This document shows positions 9,953-19,063 of a stretch of 40,762 bases of DNA, in pieces. Origin of the DNA: Methanofollis sp. (lineage in GTDB: Archaea; Halobacteriota; Methanomicrobia; Methanomicrobiales; Methanofollaceae). The stretch is from contig JASGMW010000005.1 in the NCBI GenBank assembly GCA_030156225.1, positions 1 through 40,762 of the forward strand, in the 5' to 3' direction. Within the stretch, counting starts at the first letter, position 1. Each line of letters starts with the position of its first letter. Position numbers and translations under genes: made by a program. The notes under the pieces are model-generated. The model did no database searches. It saw only the letters and a list, made by a program, of their open reading frames with translations, and had not been told where the DNA came from.

Positions 9953-10004
9953 GCGCAAACAGGGATCGGCGACCTATATATAGAGACGGCGCGAGGGATC
10001 ACTG

Positions 10005-11129
10005 ATGAAACGGGATCTGCTCATGTGGGACGAAACGCTGTTTCGAGACCCCGAAGTATTTGAAATCGATTACATCCCGGAGCAGTTCAACTACCGTGAA
10101 ACACAGATCCAGGAACTCGCCTTCCAGATCAAACCCGGTCTCCGGGGCGGTCGTCCCCTGAACACCATCTGCAAAGGACTTCCCGGCACCGGCAAGACGA
10201 CGAGCGTGCGCAAACTCTTCGTCCAGATCGAGGAGTCCACCAGAAAACTGATCCCGGTCTACATCAACTGTCAGATCGACAACACCAAGTTCGCAATCTT
10301 CGCCCAGATCTATCAGAAATTGTCTGGCCATCTCCCGCCAGCCTCAGGCACCTCGTTCAAGCAGATCTTCGACGCCGTCGCCCGCATCCTCCAGAAGGAG
10401 GAGACCGTCCTCCTCGTCGCCCTCGACGACGCCAACTACCTGCTGTACGAGAACGAGATCAACAAGGTCCTCTACGCACTCCTGAGGGCGCACGAGGCCT
10501 ACCCGGGCACGCGGATCGGGGTGATCACCATTATCTCAGATCTGAGCGTCGACCTCTCGCGCGAGGTGGACCCGCGGGTCGCATCGGTCTTTCGGCCGAC
10601 CGAGATCTATTTTTCACCCTATTCCGCCGGGGAAATCAGGCACATCCTCACCGAGCGGGCGCTCGCCGGCCTGTATCCGGGCGTGCTCTCCGATACGATG
10701 CTCGATCTCGTCGTCGAGCAGACGATGAAGAGCGGCGACCTGCGGGTCGGGATCGACCTGCTGAAGCGAGCCACGCTGGACGCCGAAAAGGATGCCCGCC
10801 GGCGGATCGAGGAGGAGGACATCTGCCGCGCATACCAGGTCTCAAAGTACCTTCACCTCACCTTCACCCTGAGAACCCTGAAGACCGAGGAGAAAAACCT
10901 GCTCGGGACGATCGCCGAAATGAGTGCCGGCGGCGAGGAAATGAATGCCGGCGAGGTTTATAAACGGGTAAAACAGAAAGAAAAACTCGGGTACACCCGA
11001 TTCTACGAGATCGTCAAGAAGCTGGACGCAATGCGGCTGATCAACCTCGATTACAGGGAGGGAAAGGGGAGAACGCGCGTGATTACCCTGCGATACGAGC
11101 CGCAGCGCGTCCTCGAACTGCTGACCTGA
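10005..11129 (+). CDS. cdc6: Orc1/Cdc6-type DNA replication initiator (AAA+ with winged helix)
   Basis: NTICKGLPGTGKTTSVRKLF (Walker A), VLLVALDDANYLLYE (Walker B variant), DPRVASVFRPTEIYFSPYSAGEIRHIL, C-terminal winged helix. Confidence 0.92.
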   Translation: MKRDLLMWDETLFRDPEVFEIDYIPEQFNYRETQIQELAFQIKPGLRGGRPLNTICKGLPGTGKTTSVRKLFVQIEESTRKLIPVYINCQIDNTKFAIFAQIYQKLSGHLPPASGTSFKQIFDAVARILQKEETVLLVALDDANYLLYENEINKVLYALLRAHEAYPGTRIGVITIISDLSVDLSREVDPRVASVFRPTEIYFSPYSAGEIRHILTERALAGLYPGVLSDTMLDLVVEQTMKSGDLRVGIDLLKRATLDAEKDARRRIEEEDICRAYQVSKYLHLTFTLRTLKTEEKNLLGTIAEMSAGGEEMNAGEVYKRVKQKEKLGYTRFYEIVKKLDAMRLINLDYREGKGRTRVITLRYEPQRVLELLT

Positions 11130-11191
11130 ACGATCGATTGGCAAGTCTTATCTATTCCCTTTGCGTTGTTTATGTGAATGGTGATATTTCC

Positions 11192-12136
11192 ATGCTGAGC
11201 GTGAATGAACAGGCCCTTGATATATTCAACGACATTTTCGAATATCCAGAAGACTACAATGCTGCCGCCCACGAACTGGACAACGGGGCGCGGATCGTCG
11301 ATGCGGGGGTAAGCGTAAACGGCGGATACCGGGCAGGACGTGTTTTCACGGACATCTGCCTCGGCGGGCTCGCCGAGATCAACTTCACCATGGGGGCGAT
11401 CAAAGGGATCCCGATGCCTTTCATCGAGGTCTCCACCGATTTTCCGGCGATCGCCTGCCTCGGTGCCCAGAAAGCGGGCTGGACCATCAAGGTCGGCAAC
11501 TACTTCGCGATGGGGTCGGGACCGGCACGCGCCCTCTCTCTCAAGCCCAGACACACCTATGAGGTGATCGGCTACGAGGACGAGTGCGATACGGCCGTGA
11601 TCTGCCTGGAGAGCGACCACCTGCCGAACGGCGAGGTCATGCAGACGATCGCAGAGTCCTGCAAGGTGGATGTCGCCAATACCTGCGCCATCGTCGCCCC
11701 GACCTCCTCGATCGTCGGCTCCATCCAGGTCTCAGGCCGCTGCGTCGAGACTGCGGTCTACAAACTCAACGAGTTGGGCTTCGACACCAGAAAGATCATC
11801 GCCGGTTTCGGCACCGCACCAATTCCGCCGGTCCGCGGTTCGAAACTCGCCATGGGCGTCACAAACGACGCCACCATCTATCACGGCCAGATCTCCCTGA
11901 CGATGAAGGCGCCCGAGATCAGGGATTACCTTGAAAAGATTCCGTCCTGCACATCGCAGGGCTATGGCAAGCCCTTCAACGAGATCTTCAAGGAGGCGGG
12001 CTACGACTTCTACAAGATCGACACCTCGCTCTTCTCCCCGGCAGAGGTGATCATCAACGAGCTCTCCGAGGGCGTGGTCTACCGCGTCGGCGAGGTCAGC
12101 GACGATGTGACCCTGAAGTCCTTCGGCCTTCAGTGA
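11192..12136 (+). CDS. mch: Methenyltetrahydromethanopterin cyclohydrolase
   Basis: MLSVNEQALDIFNDIF...INFTMGAIKGIPMPFIEVSTDFPAIACLGAQKAGWTIKVGNYFAMGSGPARALSLKP; start set to ATG 11192. Confidence 0.95.
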   Translation: MLSVNEQALDIFNDIFEYPEDYNAAAHELDNGARIVDAGVSVNGGYRAGRVFTDICLGGLAEINFTMGAIKGIPMPFIEVSTDFPAIACLGAQKAGWTIKVGNYFAMGSGPARALSLKPRHTYEVIGYEDECDTAVICLESDHLPNGEVMQTIAESCKVDVANTCAIVAPTSSIVGSIQVSGRCVETAVYKLNELGFDTRKIIAGFGTAPIPPVRGSKLAMGVTNDATIYHGQISLTMKAPEIRDYLEKIPSCTSQGYGKPFNEIFKEAGYDFYKIDTSLFSPAEVIINELSEGVVYRVGEVSDDVTLKSFGLQ

Positions 12137-12180
12137 ATACTTTTTTTCGGAGAATCGAGAAAGGAAGGAGGTTTCCTTCC
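12137..12180. terminator. Convergent intergenic terminator region (T-run plus short inverted repeat)
   Basis: tactttttttcgg immediately after mch and GGAAGGaggtttCCTTCC arms before the convergent nitroreductase stop. Confidence 0.5.
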
Positions 12181-12185
12181 CGCGA

Positions 12186-12767
12186 TCATCTGACCCAGGC
12201 GATCTCGGGTTCGCGCCGCGGCGGTTTTTCCGGGATCTCCTTCGGGTAGCCGAAGGCGATCGGCGCCACGATCATCCACCCTTCAGGCACCTTCAGTTCT
12301 TTCATCAGCCCGGGGTTGTCGGCGACCGGGCCTATGGATCCGATCCAGCAACTCCCGACCCCCAGCGCATGGGCGGCAAGCATCATGTTCCCGGCGCAGA
12401 GCGTGCAGTCATAGGTGCTGAAATGGCTTTTTTCTTTCCCGAGAACGAGGACGAGCACGGCCGCCCCATAGAAGATGTTGAAATCCTTTGAAGAGAGCAA
12501 TATTTTCTGCTCCACCGCCTCGGGAGTGGTCATATCCTTCAGATTGAGGAGCAGGATCGGCTTGCAGTAGTCGGAGATCCTCTTCATCAGGTCGTGGTCG
12601 CGGACGACGACAAAACGCCACGGCTGAAGACCGAGCGTTGTCGGGGCATGGATCCCCGCATGAATGATCGAGAGCACGGTCTCGTCGTCGAGGTAGCGGT
12701 CCTCATAGGCGCGGATGCTCCGCCGCCCCTGGATGGCGTCCAGGACTTCGTCGGCATGTGGTGACAT
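12186..12767 (-). CDS. Nitroreductase family protein
   Basis: IQGRRSIRAYEDRYLDDETVLSIIHAGIHAPTTLGLQPWRFVVVRD ... MMLAAHALGVGSCWIGS. Start at the second Met (12767) preferred because a TATA-like tatatata (12791-12798) lies about 28 nt upstream. Confidence 0.9.
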   Translation of the reverse strand: MSPHADEVLDAIQGRRSIRAYEDRYLDDETVLSIIHAGIHAPTTLGLQPWRFVVVRDHDLMKRISDYCKPILLLNLKDMTTPEAVEQKILLSSKDFNIFYGAAVLVLVLGKEKSHFSTYDCTLCAGNMMLAAHALGVGSCWIGSIGPVADNPGLMKELKVPEGWMIVAPIAFGYPKEIPEKPPRREPEIAWVR

Positions 12768-12943
12768 AGAAACGCCCTCGTTCATCCAGGTATATATAGG
12801 TTCGTCTGGACCTCGATAGGAAACGCCTGGCGCACCCTATCGCCATCCCACGGTGTGCAGACAGGGAACGGTCGCGAACTGTCCCTGCCGCAACAGATCG
12901 ATAAGAAGGCGGCGGTGAAGACCAGGTGCAGGGGGTAAATGCC

Positions 12944-13355
12944 ATGTCCGAAGAGATTGCCCTCGGGAAGGAGTTCAAACTGGCCATCCTGTTCAGGGCT
13001 TATTATTTCCTTTTCCTCATTGTCGTCGTACTGCTGGTCGACTTTCTGATCCTCACGGCAGCTCTCGCCGGCGCCCCTTTCTGGGTGACGCCCGGAACGG
13101 CACTGGCGACTGCGGCCGAACTCATGGGCATCGAAGACCCGGAGCCACCCGCCGGTGGCGGCAGTGACCGGCGGCACGGAGATATCAGGCGAAGACGGCG
13201 ACGTGCTCACGGAGTTGCAGGCGATCAGGCGTCTGCTCGAAGGGATGGCCGGGGAGAAGTTTGGAGAGTACCCGGACGTTCCGGCACCGGGAAAACAACA
13301 GAGATATATGATCCCGGGTGCAACGATAGACGGTATTTTTGGGCCTGTGGTCTAG
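12944..13355 (+). pseudogene. Small single-TM membrane protein, apparently frameshifted (or two overlapping ORFs), running into tRNA-Val
   Basis: Frame 2 encodes MSEEIALGKEFKLAILFRAYYFLFLIVVVLLVDFLILTAALAGAPFW... then becomes Arg-rich (DIRRRRRRAHGV); frame 3 from about 13155 continues with a normal acidic composition (GGTEISGEDGDVLTELQAIRRLLEGMAGEKFGEYPDVPAPGKQ) to a stop at 13353-13355. Confidence 0.45.
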
Positions 13356-13414
13356 TTGGTTATGACGTCGCCCTTACACGGCGAAGATCTCCGGTTCGAG
13401 TCCGGACAGGCCCA
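13341..13414 (+). tRNA. tRNA-Val (anticodon UAC)
   Basis: Acceptor GGGCCTG/CAGGCCC, anticodon stem TCGCC/GGCGA with loop CTTACAC (UAC), T-arm TCCGG-TTCGAGT-CCGGA; no encoded CCA; upstream TATA-like gatatatga near 13304. Confidence 0.95.
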
Positions 13415-13422
13415 TCGTAATC

Positions 13423-13454
13423 CGGACCCTCTGGTTGGTCGCCAGAGGGGTCCG
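13423..13454 (+). terminator. tRNA 3' trailer hairpin, T-run further downstream (atttttttga near 13481)
   Basis: CGGACCC-TCTGG / CCAGAGGGGTCCG stem with one bulge, loop ttggtcg. Confidence 0.5.
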
Positions 13455-13494
13455 AATAGGAATCCACAGGTTCACGTTCCATTTTTTTGATCCT

Positions 13495-13794
13495 TTATTC
13501 GAGCGATGCAACACGCTCTTCAAGGGCAAGTTGGGCAACTGGTGGGGTAACTCCCTCGGCGCTCATCACAACATAGGCGCGCTGACCCCCATAATCCATT
13601 ACCCCACCCCCGGGAGGTAACGGGAGGATATAGAGCTGCCGATAAAAGGAAATAATCTGGTAAATCCGTTGCCGGCTTACCTGATGGTACTCCGCAAGAT
13701 CATGAACTGATTTTCCTCCTTTCCATTGACGAATGATACCTCGGATATCCCGGTCGGAAAGTTTGCTCACATCGACATATAAGGTTAATGTCAA
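13495..13794 (-). mobile_element. Truncated transposase/integrase remnant, N-terminal HTH only
   Basis: Reverse-strand translation LTLTLYVDVSKLSDRDIRGIIRQWKGGKSVHDLAEYHQVSRQRIYQIISFYRQ resembles the HTH of archaeal integrase-core transposases; no catalytic domain follows; local AT-rich composition. Confidence 0.55.
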
Positions 13795-13994
13795 ATGATT
13801 ACGGGATACTACAGACTCGGAACTCTTACTGCAGAAAACCCGATGATGGATCGAACGGCAATACCCGACGGAAACGTGTGGTATTACGATTGAAGAGGAA
13901 AATACGTGGATGACGCGGATCCGGAATGCGGCGGTAACAAAATAGCATTTTTTGGGGGTCATTGCTCTCAGCACTCAACGAAAAAACTCCCCCC

Positions 13995-15398
13995 TCAAAA
14001 CCCGGCCACCTCCTTCCTGTCCCACTTCGCAACCCCCCTCCGCGCGACCCACCACCCCGCCGCAGGCAGCACCAGCGACATCATCGCATACCAGGGGTTC
14101 ATGAAGGAGAGGGCGATGAAGGCAACGAGCGGGACACCGATGGCAAGGAGATAGAGCACGAACACCCGCGGGTCGTAGAGGAGGACACTCGGGGAGAGAC
14201 CGGTCAGATAGACCGTCACCGCAAGGCCGTAGAAGGAGACCGAGAGGCAGAGCACCAGGGCGGGGAGGAGGTACGCCGCCTCCCCTGCAAGGACGGTGAC
14301 GAGGACTATGAAGGCGGCCGGGATGAGTTGCAGCACCGCAAAACCACAGATCTTGCTCTTCAGCACATCGGCAACGCTGAGGGGCAGGCAGGCGTACGGG
14401 CCGAAACTATCGAACATCGTGAGCCAGATGTACATCGTCGATGCGATCACGCCGGTGAGGACCGCAAAGAGAAGGAGGATGCTGTACCCCGGGAGGAAGG
14501 GGCCGAGCAGGGAGAGGCAGAACCAGATCACCCCGAGAGGGAGGAGAAAGGAGAAGAGGGTCTGGCCGACGGCGCTGCCGCTCCGAAAAAGATCGATGCA
14601 GTCCTTTGCCGCAAGGGCGGGGTATGGGAAGAGAGAAAAACGCCGGGTGAGAGGAGTGAGCATGTCCCTGTGGTGCTTCGCCCTCGCCGCAGACGCAGGC
14701 CGCATCAGGGCGATGGAGAGGGCAGCCAGGACGATGACAAACGCGCACGCCGCAAGGAGCGTCTCCCAGGAAAAGGTGCGGAAGAGCGCCAGCGGGAGGA
14801 AGAGGGCCACCGCGCCTGTCCCTGCAAGGTGTGCCGCCACAGCGGCAGCGGCGATGAACACGCAGACCGCGGCAAACAACCATTTTGAGCGGGTGTAGAC
14901 TATCGAGAGGAAGAACGCGGCCGCAAGTCCGGTGAGGAAGGAGAGAGAGAGTGTGAGCAGGAGAAGCGCCGGCACCGTCAGCGGGATGCCGACGAAGGGT
15001 GCGGCGACCGCGAACCCCGCGACAAAGGGGAGCACCCAGAGCACGAAGTAGTAGACCGTGTCCTTCACCACAAAGTTCAGGAAGATGAAACGCTCAGAGA
15101 GGGGTAGACTCCGTGCGGCATAGGCAAGACTGCTCGACTGCCCGAACCGCCGCTCCATCACCTCGTTCATGAGGAGGCCGAACGCCCCGATCATGAGGCC
15201 GAGCAGGAGAAAGAGGGCGTGCGTGACAAGGGCAAGGTCGCCGAAGGGAAGGATCGGCCTGATCAGAGGGAGGAGAAAAGCGCCCATGAACGCGATGGCG
15301 AAGATCAGCACCGGATAGAGGGCAAAGCTGAGGCTCCCGAACATCGTGGAGTGAATCCGCCACTCCTCCTTCATCATGCTCAGGAAAAACTCAAACAT
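13995..15398 (-). CDS. ABC-2-like transporter permease (multi-TM, 467 aa)
   Basis: Many hydrophobic helices; start overlaps the 3' end of the adjacent ABC ATPase gene. Confidence 0.8.
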   Translation of the reverse strand: MFEFFLSMMKEEWRIHSTMFGSLSFALYPVLIFAIAFMGAFLLPLIRPILPFGDLALVTHALFLLLGLMIGAFGLLMNEVMERRFGQSSSLAYAARSLPLSERFIFLNFVVKDTVYYFVLWVLPFVAGFAVAAPFVGIPLTVPALLLLTLSLSFLTGLAAAFFLSIVYTRSKWLFAAVCVFIAAAAVAAHLAGTGAVALFLPLALFRTFSWETLLAACAFVIVLAALSIALMRPASAARAKHHRDMLTPLTRRFSLFPYPALAAKDCIDLFRSGSAVGQTLFSFLLPLGVIWFCLSLLGPFLPGYSILLLFAVLTGVIASTMYIWLTMFDSFGPYACLPLSVADVLKSKICGFAVLQLIPAAFIVLVTVLAGEAAYLLPALVLCLSVSFYGLAVTVYLTGLSPSVLLYDPRVFVLYLLAIGVPLVAFIALSFMNPWYAMMSLVLPAAGWWVARRGVAKWDRKEVAGF

Positions 15399-16116
15399 GG
15401 CCGCCCTTCCTGATAAGGGAGAGGAAGTACTCGTTGAGGTGCCGGCCCGCTCCCGTGACCTCTGCCACCCTGCCGGTCGAAAGAAGTTTGCCCCTCTGGA
15501 GGATGGCGAAGTCCGAACAGATCTCCTCTGCGATCTCCAGGATGTGCGTGGAGATGAAGATGGTGTTGCCCTTCTTCACGTAGCCGGCCAGGTATTCCTT
15601 CACCGTCTCCTGCATGATGGGATCGAAGTTGATGAGCGGTTCGTCGATCAGGGCGAGCACGGGACAGTGGAGGAACGCCTGGGCAAACATCAGTTTCTGC
15701 CGCGTGCCCCGCGAGAGGTCCTTGCAGAGGACGTCGCGCTTGTCCCCGAACTCCAGGTACTCGAACCACCACGCCATCTGTTCCTCGGTGTCCGGGATCT
15801 TTCTGATCGCCCCGACAAGGCGGAGGTACTCCTCTGCGGTAAGGAAACTCGGGGGCGTCTCCTGCTCAGGTATGATCCCGACCAGCGACCGCACCCCCAC
15901 AGGGTCGGCCGTCACATCAAGGCCAAGCACCGTCGCCGCACCGCCGGAAGGCCGCACCTGCCCGGTCAGGAGTTTGATCATCGTCGTCTTTCCCGATCCG
16001 TTGGGGCCGAGAAGCCCGAAAAGAGCCCCCTGCTCGACGGACATGGTGACGGTATCCAGTGCAGTGGTGTCACCGTAGACCTTCGTGAGATTCTGTACAT
16101 CCACTATGGCGTTCAC
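15391..16116 (-). CDS. ABC transporter ATP-binding protein
   Basis: LLGPNGSGKTTMIKLLTG (Walker A), LSRGTRQKLMFAQAFLHCPVLALIDEPLINFDP (signature/Walker B). Confidence 0.93.
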   Translation of the reverse strand: MNAIVDVQNLTKVYGDTTALDTVTMSVEQGALFGLLGPNGSGKTTMIKLLTGQVRPSGGAATVLGLDVTADPVGVRSLVGIIPEQETPPSFLTAEEYLRLVGAIRKIPDTEEQMAWWFEYLEFGDKRDVLCKDLSRGTRQKLMFAQAFLHCPVLALIDEPLINFDPIMQETVKEYLAGYVKKGNTIFISTHILEIAEEICSDFAILQRGKLLSTGRVAEVTGAGRHLNEYFLSLIRKGGHV

Positions 16117-16261
16117 TTCTTGCGTCTCCAGATCCAGTTGGATCTTTGAGCTTCATCAATTTTTTTAAAAGATCAGGTCCGGACTCATTTTCAGAAATGA
16201 TGGGTTGTGAGCATTTTTTTAGAGAAAAATATCCGGCAACGGGTGAGAACACAATGAGTGA

Positions 16262-16281
16262 GCAGTTACTTATTTAACTGC
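16262..16281. promoter_or_regulatory. Candidate TetR operator: perfect 7-6-7 inverted repeat in the divergent promoter region
   Basis: GCAGTTA-cttatt-TAACTGC, between the ABC ATPase (minus) and tetR (plus), just upstream of a TATA-like taattatt near 16291. Confidence 0.6.
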
Positions 16282-16337
16282 GGGGACGGAATAATTATTG
16301 AATACGTAGCAATACATGGGAAATATGGAGGTATCGT

Positions 16338-16922
16338 TTGAGCAGACATTTATCTGAAGAAAAACGGAAAGCCCTGATGGAGGCGGCCATCGATCTCTTT
16401 TCAACCCAGGGGTTTCATGCCACGCCGACACAACAGATCTCTGACCATGCCGGCGTGTCGGCAGGAACGCTCTTTCGGTACTTCCGGACAAAAGAAGAAC
16501 TGATTGATTCGCTCTATACCTCCATTCACAGAGCACTCGCCGATGCGGTGGACGAAGCAATCCGTCCGGAAACCCCTGTTGAAGAACAGATAAAAAATGT
16601 CAAACGACACGTACTTCAGTGGATGTTTGAAAATCCGAAAAAGACCCTCTTCTTCGAACAGTTCTCCTCCTCGCCCAATATTACGGAACGGGCAAAAGAA
16701 GAAGCAGTCACACGTTTTCCTGCCCTTGACGAGTTGTACCAGAAGGCAGTCTCCCGCGGAATACTAACCGGGATCAACAGGGAGGTATTTCTGGCGAACT
16801 TCTGGTACCCGAACTTTATGCTCGTCCACCTGCATACCTTCGGCAGACTGCAGAGCGGCATCGAAGAAACCATTGATCAGGCGGTTGCGTCGATGTGGTG
16901 TGGAATGGAGCAGAGACCGTGA
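16338..16922 (+). CDS. TetR/AcrR family transcriptional regulator
   Basis: KALMEAAIDLFSTQGFHATPTQQISDHAGVSAGTLFRYFRTKEELIDSLY, canonical TetR HTH; TTG start after ggaggt. Confidence 0.93.
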   Translation: MSRHLSEEKRKALMEAAIDLFSTQGFHATPTQQISDHAGVSAGTLFRYFRTKEELIDSLYTSIHRALADAVDEAIRPETPVEEQIKNVKRHVLQWMFENPKKTLFFEQFSSSPNITERAKEEAVTRFPALDELYQKAVSRGILTGINREVFLANFWYPNFMLVHLHTFGRLQSGIEETIDQAVASMWCGMEQRP

Positions 16923-17089
16923 GAACGGCAGCATCAGGATCTGGAACATGGCGCCACTGATCATCATATGGGGGGACCCCTCGTGGATCTGCCCGCATCG
17001 GCAGGTTTTTCGCGAACAACCCGTGGAAAACCCGGTGCAATCCCAGAGAACAACCTTCCGGACATAACAACTACAGGAACACCACGACG

Positions 17090-17941
17090 ATGGAAAAAAT
17101 ACAGGGTTACCGGAAAATGCTCCGCACGGGAGACTGGATAAAATTTTATCCGTTGTTTCCGATCGCCGGGGCATACCTCGCCGCAGGCCTCTCGATCAAC
17201 ATCCTCACAGTATTTATCCTCTTTTTCTGCGTCACCGGATATGGATTTGTCGTCAACAATCTGTATGACGCAGAAATAGACCGGAACCATGCAAGAAAGA
17301 TCAAACAGGGAAAAAACCCGTTTGCCGACAGAACGGTGTCAAAAGAGGAGACCCTCGTCATGTGTGCAGTACTTGCAGGAATACCGCTCCTGCTTTCTCT
17401 CACGATCTCGGGGGCCGGATTCTTCTTCACCCTTCTCTGCCTGATCGCCCTCACGCTCTATTCGGCGACGCCTGCCAGGCTCAAGGACTGGTTTGCAGCA
17501 GACATCATCTGCCACGGCATGATGTTCGGTGGACTGCCGTTTCTGGCGGGATACGCCCTTGCCGGAGGAGGATTCCCCCCACTGATCTCCCTTCCCGCCG
17601 CCTCTGCGCTGATCTGCACCTTCATCTGTTGCGAGGCGCTGATTGCACATGAGATCCAGGACTATCATGAAGATCTGGTTACCACCGCATGCACCACGGT
17701 TGTCGGCATCGGCCTGAAAAACGGAGTGCTCCTCCTGGGCGCCACTGCCGTACTCTCCGTTGTCGCGCTTGAACTGATGGCATGGTGGTTTGCGGTCGAT
17801 GCTGCCATAAACGCCGTAATATTGTCCTTCCTTCTTGTCTATCCGCTCTACAGTTATCGTGAAGCCCTGATGCCGGCGGCCGGAAGAGGCTGCCGTCTGG
17901 TCATGAACAGCTGTCTATCCCGTATCCGGAGAGCCGTATGA
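17090..17941 (+). CDS. UbiA family prenyltransferase
   Basis: NNLYDAEIDRNHARKIKQGKNPFADR (NxxxDxxxD-type motif), second Asp motif IQDYHEDL, multi-TM. Confidence 0.88.
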   Translation: MEKIQGYRKMLRTGDWIKFYPLFPIAGAYLAAGLSINILTVFILFFCVTGYGFVVNNLYDAEIDRNHARKIKQGKNPFADRTVSKEETLVMCAVLAGIPLLLSLTISGAGFFFTLLCLIALTLYSATPARLKDWFAADIICHGMMFGGLPFLAGYALAGGGFPPLISLPAASALICTFICCEALIAHEIQDYHEDLVTTACTTVVGIGLKNGVLLLGATAVLSVVALELMAWWFAVDAAINAVILSFLLVYPLYSYREALMPAAGRGCRLVMNSCLSRIRRAV

Positions 17942-18744
17942 TATCGATCATCATTCCTGTACTCAATGAAGAAGAGACGATCCTCGACTGTTTGAGGTCA
18001 CTTACAGCCCAGAGCATACCGCGGGACATGTACGAGATCATCGTTGTCGACGGCGATTCTTCGGATCAGACCTGTGCAATCGCCGCAACCCTTGCAGACG
18101 CGGTGATCTCGCAGAAACGGTCCGGCATTGGCGGTGCCCGCGGCGATGGTGCCGTTGCGGCAAAAGGAGATATCCTCGTCTTCACAGACGCAGACACGCA
18201 CCACCCGTCCACCTGGCTGGAAACGATCCAGGAAAAACTCACTCTTGGTGGATATGATGTCTGCACGGGACCGGTCAGGTTTTATAACCGGACTATCTGT
18301 TCGGAGATCATCCGGGGATGGCGATGGCATTATCATCTGCTTCACCCGTTTGGATTTTACTGGCTGATCGGGTCGAATTTTGCAGTGAAAAGAGATGTGT
18401 ATTTCAGGGTAGGCGGCCACCGGGACATATCACTCCTGGAGGACTATGATCTCTCCCTGCGCCTCTCGTCTGCCGATGTCCGTTGCATCTATGATCGCAA
18501 CGCCGTAGTCTTCACCTCTGCACGCCGGATAAAAGGAATCTTCAGGTATACGGGGATTTACCTCGCCGGTTTTTATCACTACTACATCACCGGAAGTAAT
18601 GACGATCTCCTGAAATACCCGCACCAACGTGAGATTACCCCTCAGAAGTTTGCGATATCCGATGATCTAAAAAAGGCCAGGGAGAAGATCATCGCCGCCT
18701 GGAGTAAGATGATCCTGGCCGGGCCCGGAGAGCCCCGCCGGTGA
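17938..18744 (+). CDS. Glycosyltransferase family 2
   Basis: MISIIIPVLNEEETILDCLRSLTAQSIPRDMYEIIVVDGDSSDQT...VFTDADTHHP; 4-bp overlap with the upstream ubiA-like gene. Confidence 0.9.
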   Translation: MISIIIPVLNEEETILDCLRSLTAQSIPRDMYEIIVVDGDSSDQTCAIAATLADAVISQKRSGIGGARGDGAVAAKGDILVFTDADTHHPSTWLETIQEKLTLGGYDVCTGPVRFYNRTICSEIIRGWRWHYHLLHPFGFYWLIGSNFAVKRDVYFRVGGHRDISLLEDYDLSLRLSSADVRCIYDRNAVVFTSARRIKGIFRYTGIYLAGFYHYYITGSNDDLLKYPHQREITPQKFAISDDLKKAREKIIAAWSKMILAGPGEPRR

Positions 18745-19063
18745 TGACGGGGCCACGCGGAGGAGTTTTTTTACTGCGGGCGACGAGTGTGTGGCCGAGG
18801 TTGTAAAAAACTTCTGGGAACTCACAGGCTTTGCTGCAGAACATTGTTGCTCATCCGGGGATCGAGGTGAAGAGCACCCCTCCCCTCCGTCGCATCTCAG
18901 GAGAAGAGGAGGCAGGGGCAAAAACCCCGGTCAGAAAATCCGCCGTCCGCTCCAGTGCGTCAACTCGTGGACCAGAGCCGCAGCGAACCGTTCGATGCCC
19001 GGTGCAGAGGCCGGTTCAGTCCGACGATCTCTTCCGGCCCCGGCCTCCTCAAAAAATTCGGGA

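Noticed and set aside
9953-10004. Replication origin (ORB repeats) next to cdc6
   Set aside because: The intergenic gaps on both sides of cdc6 are short and contain no recognisable ORB/mini-ORB repeat or large AT-rich unwinding element.
16951-17050. Cobalamin-riboswitch-like words (gcgCCACTGat; CCCGGTGCAATCCCAG) upstream of the UbiA gene
   Set aside because: The words are in the wrong order relative to the riboswitch core and no B12-box-like closing element is present; probably coincidence. An Infernal/Rfam scan would settle it.
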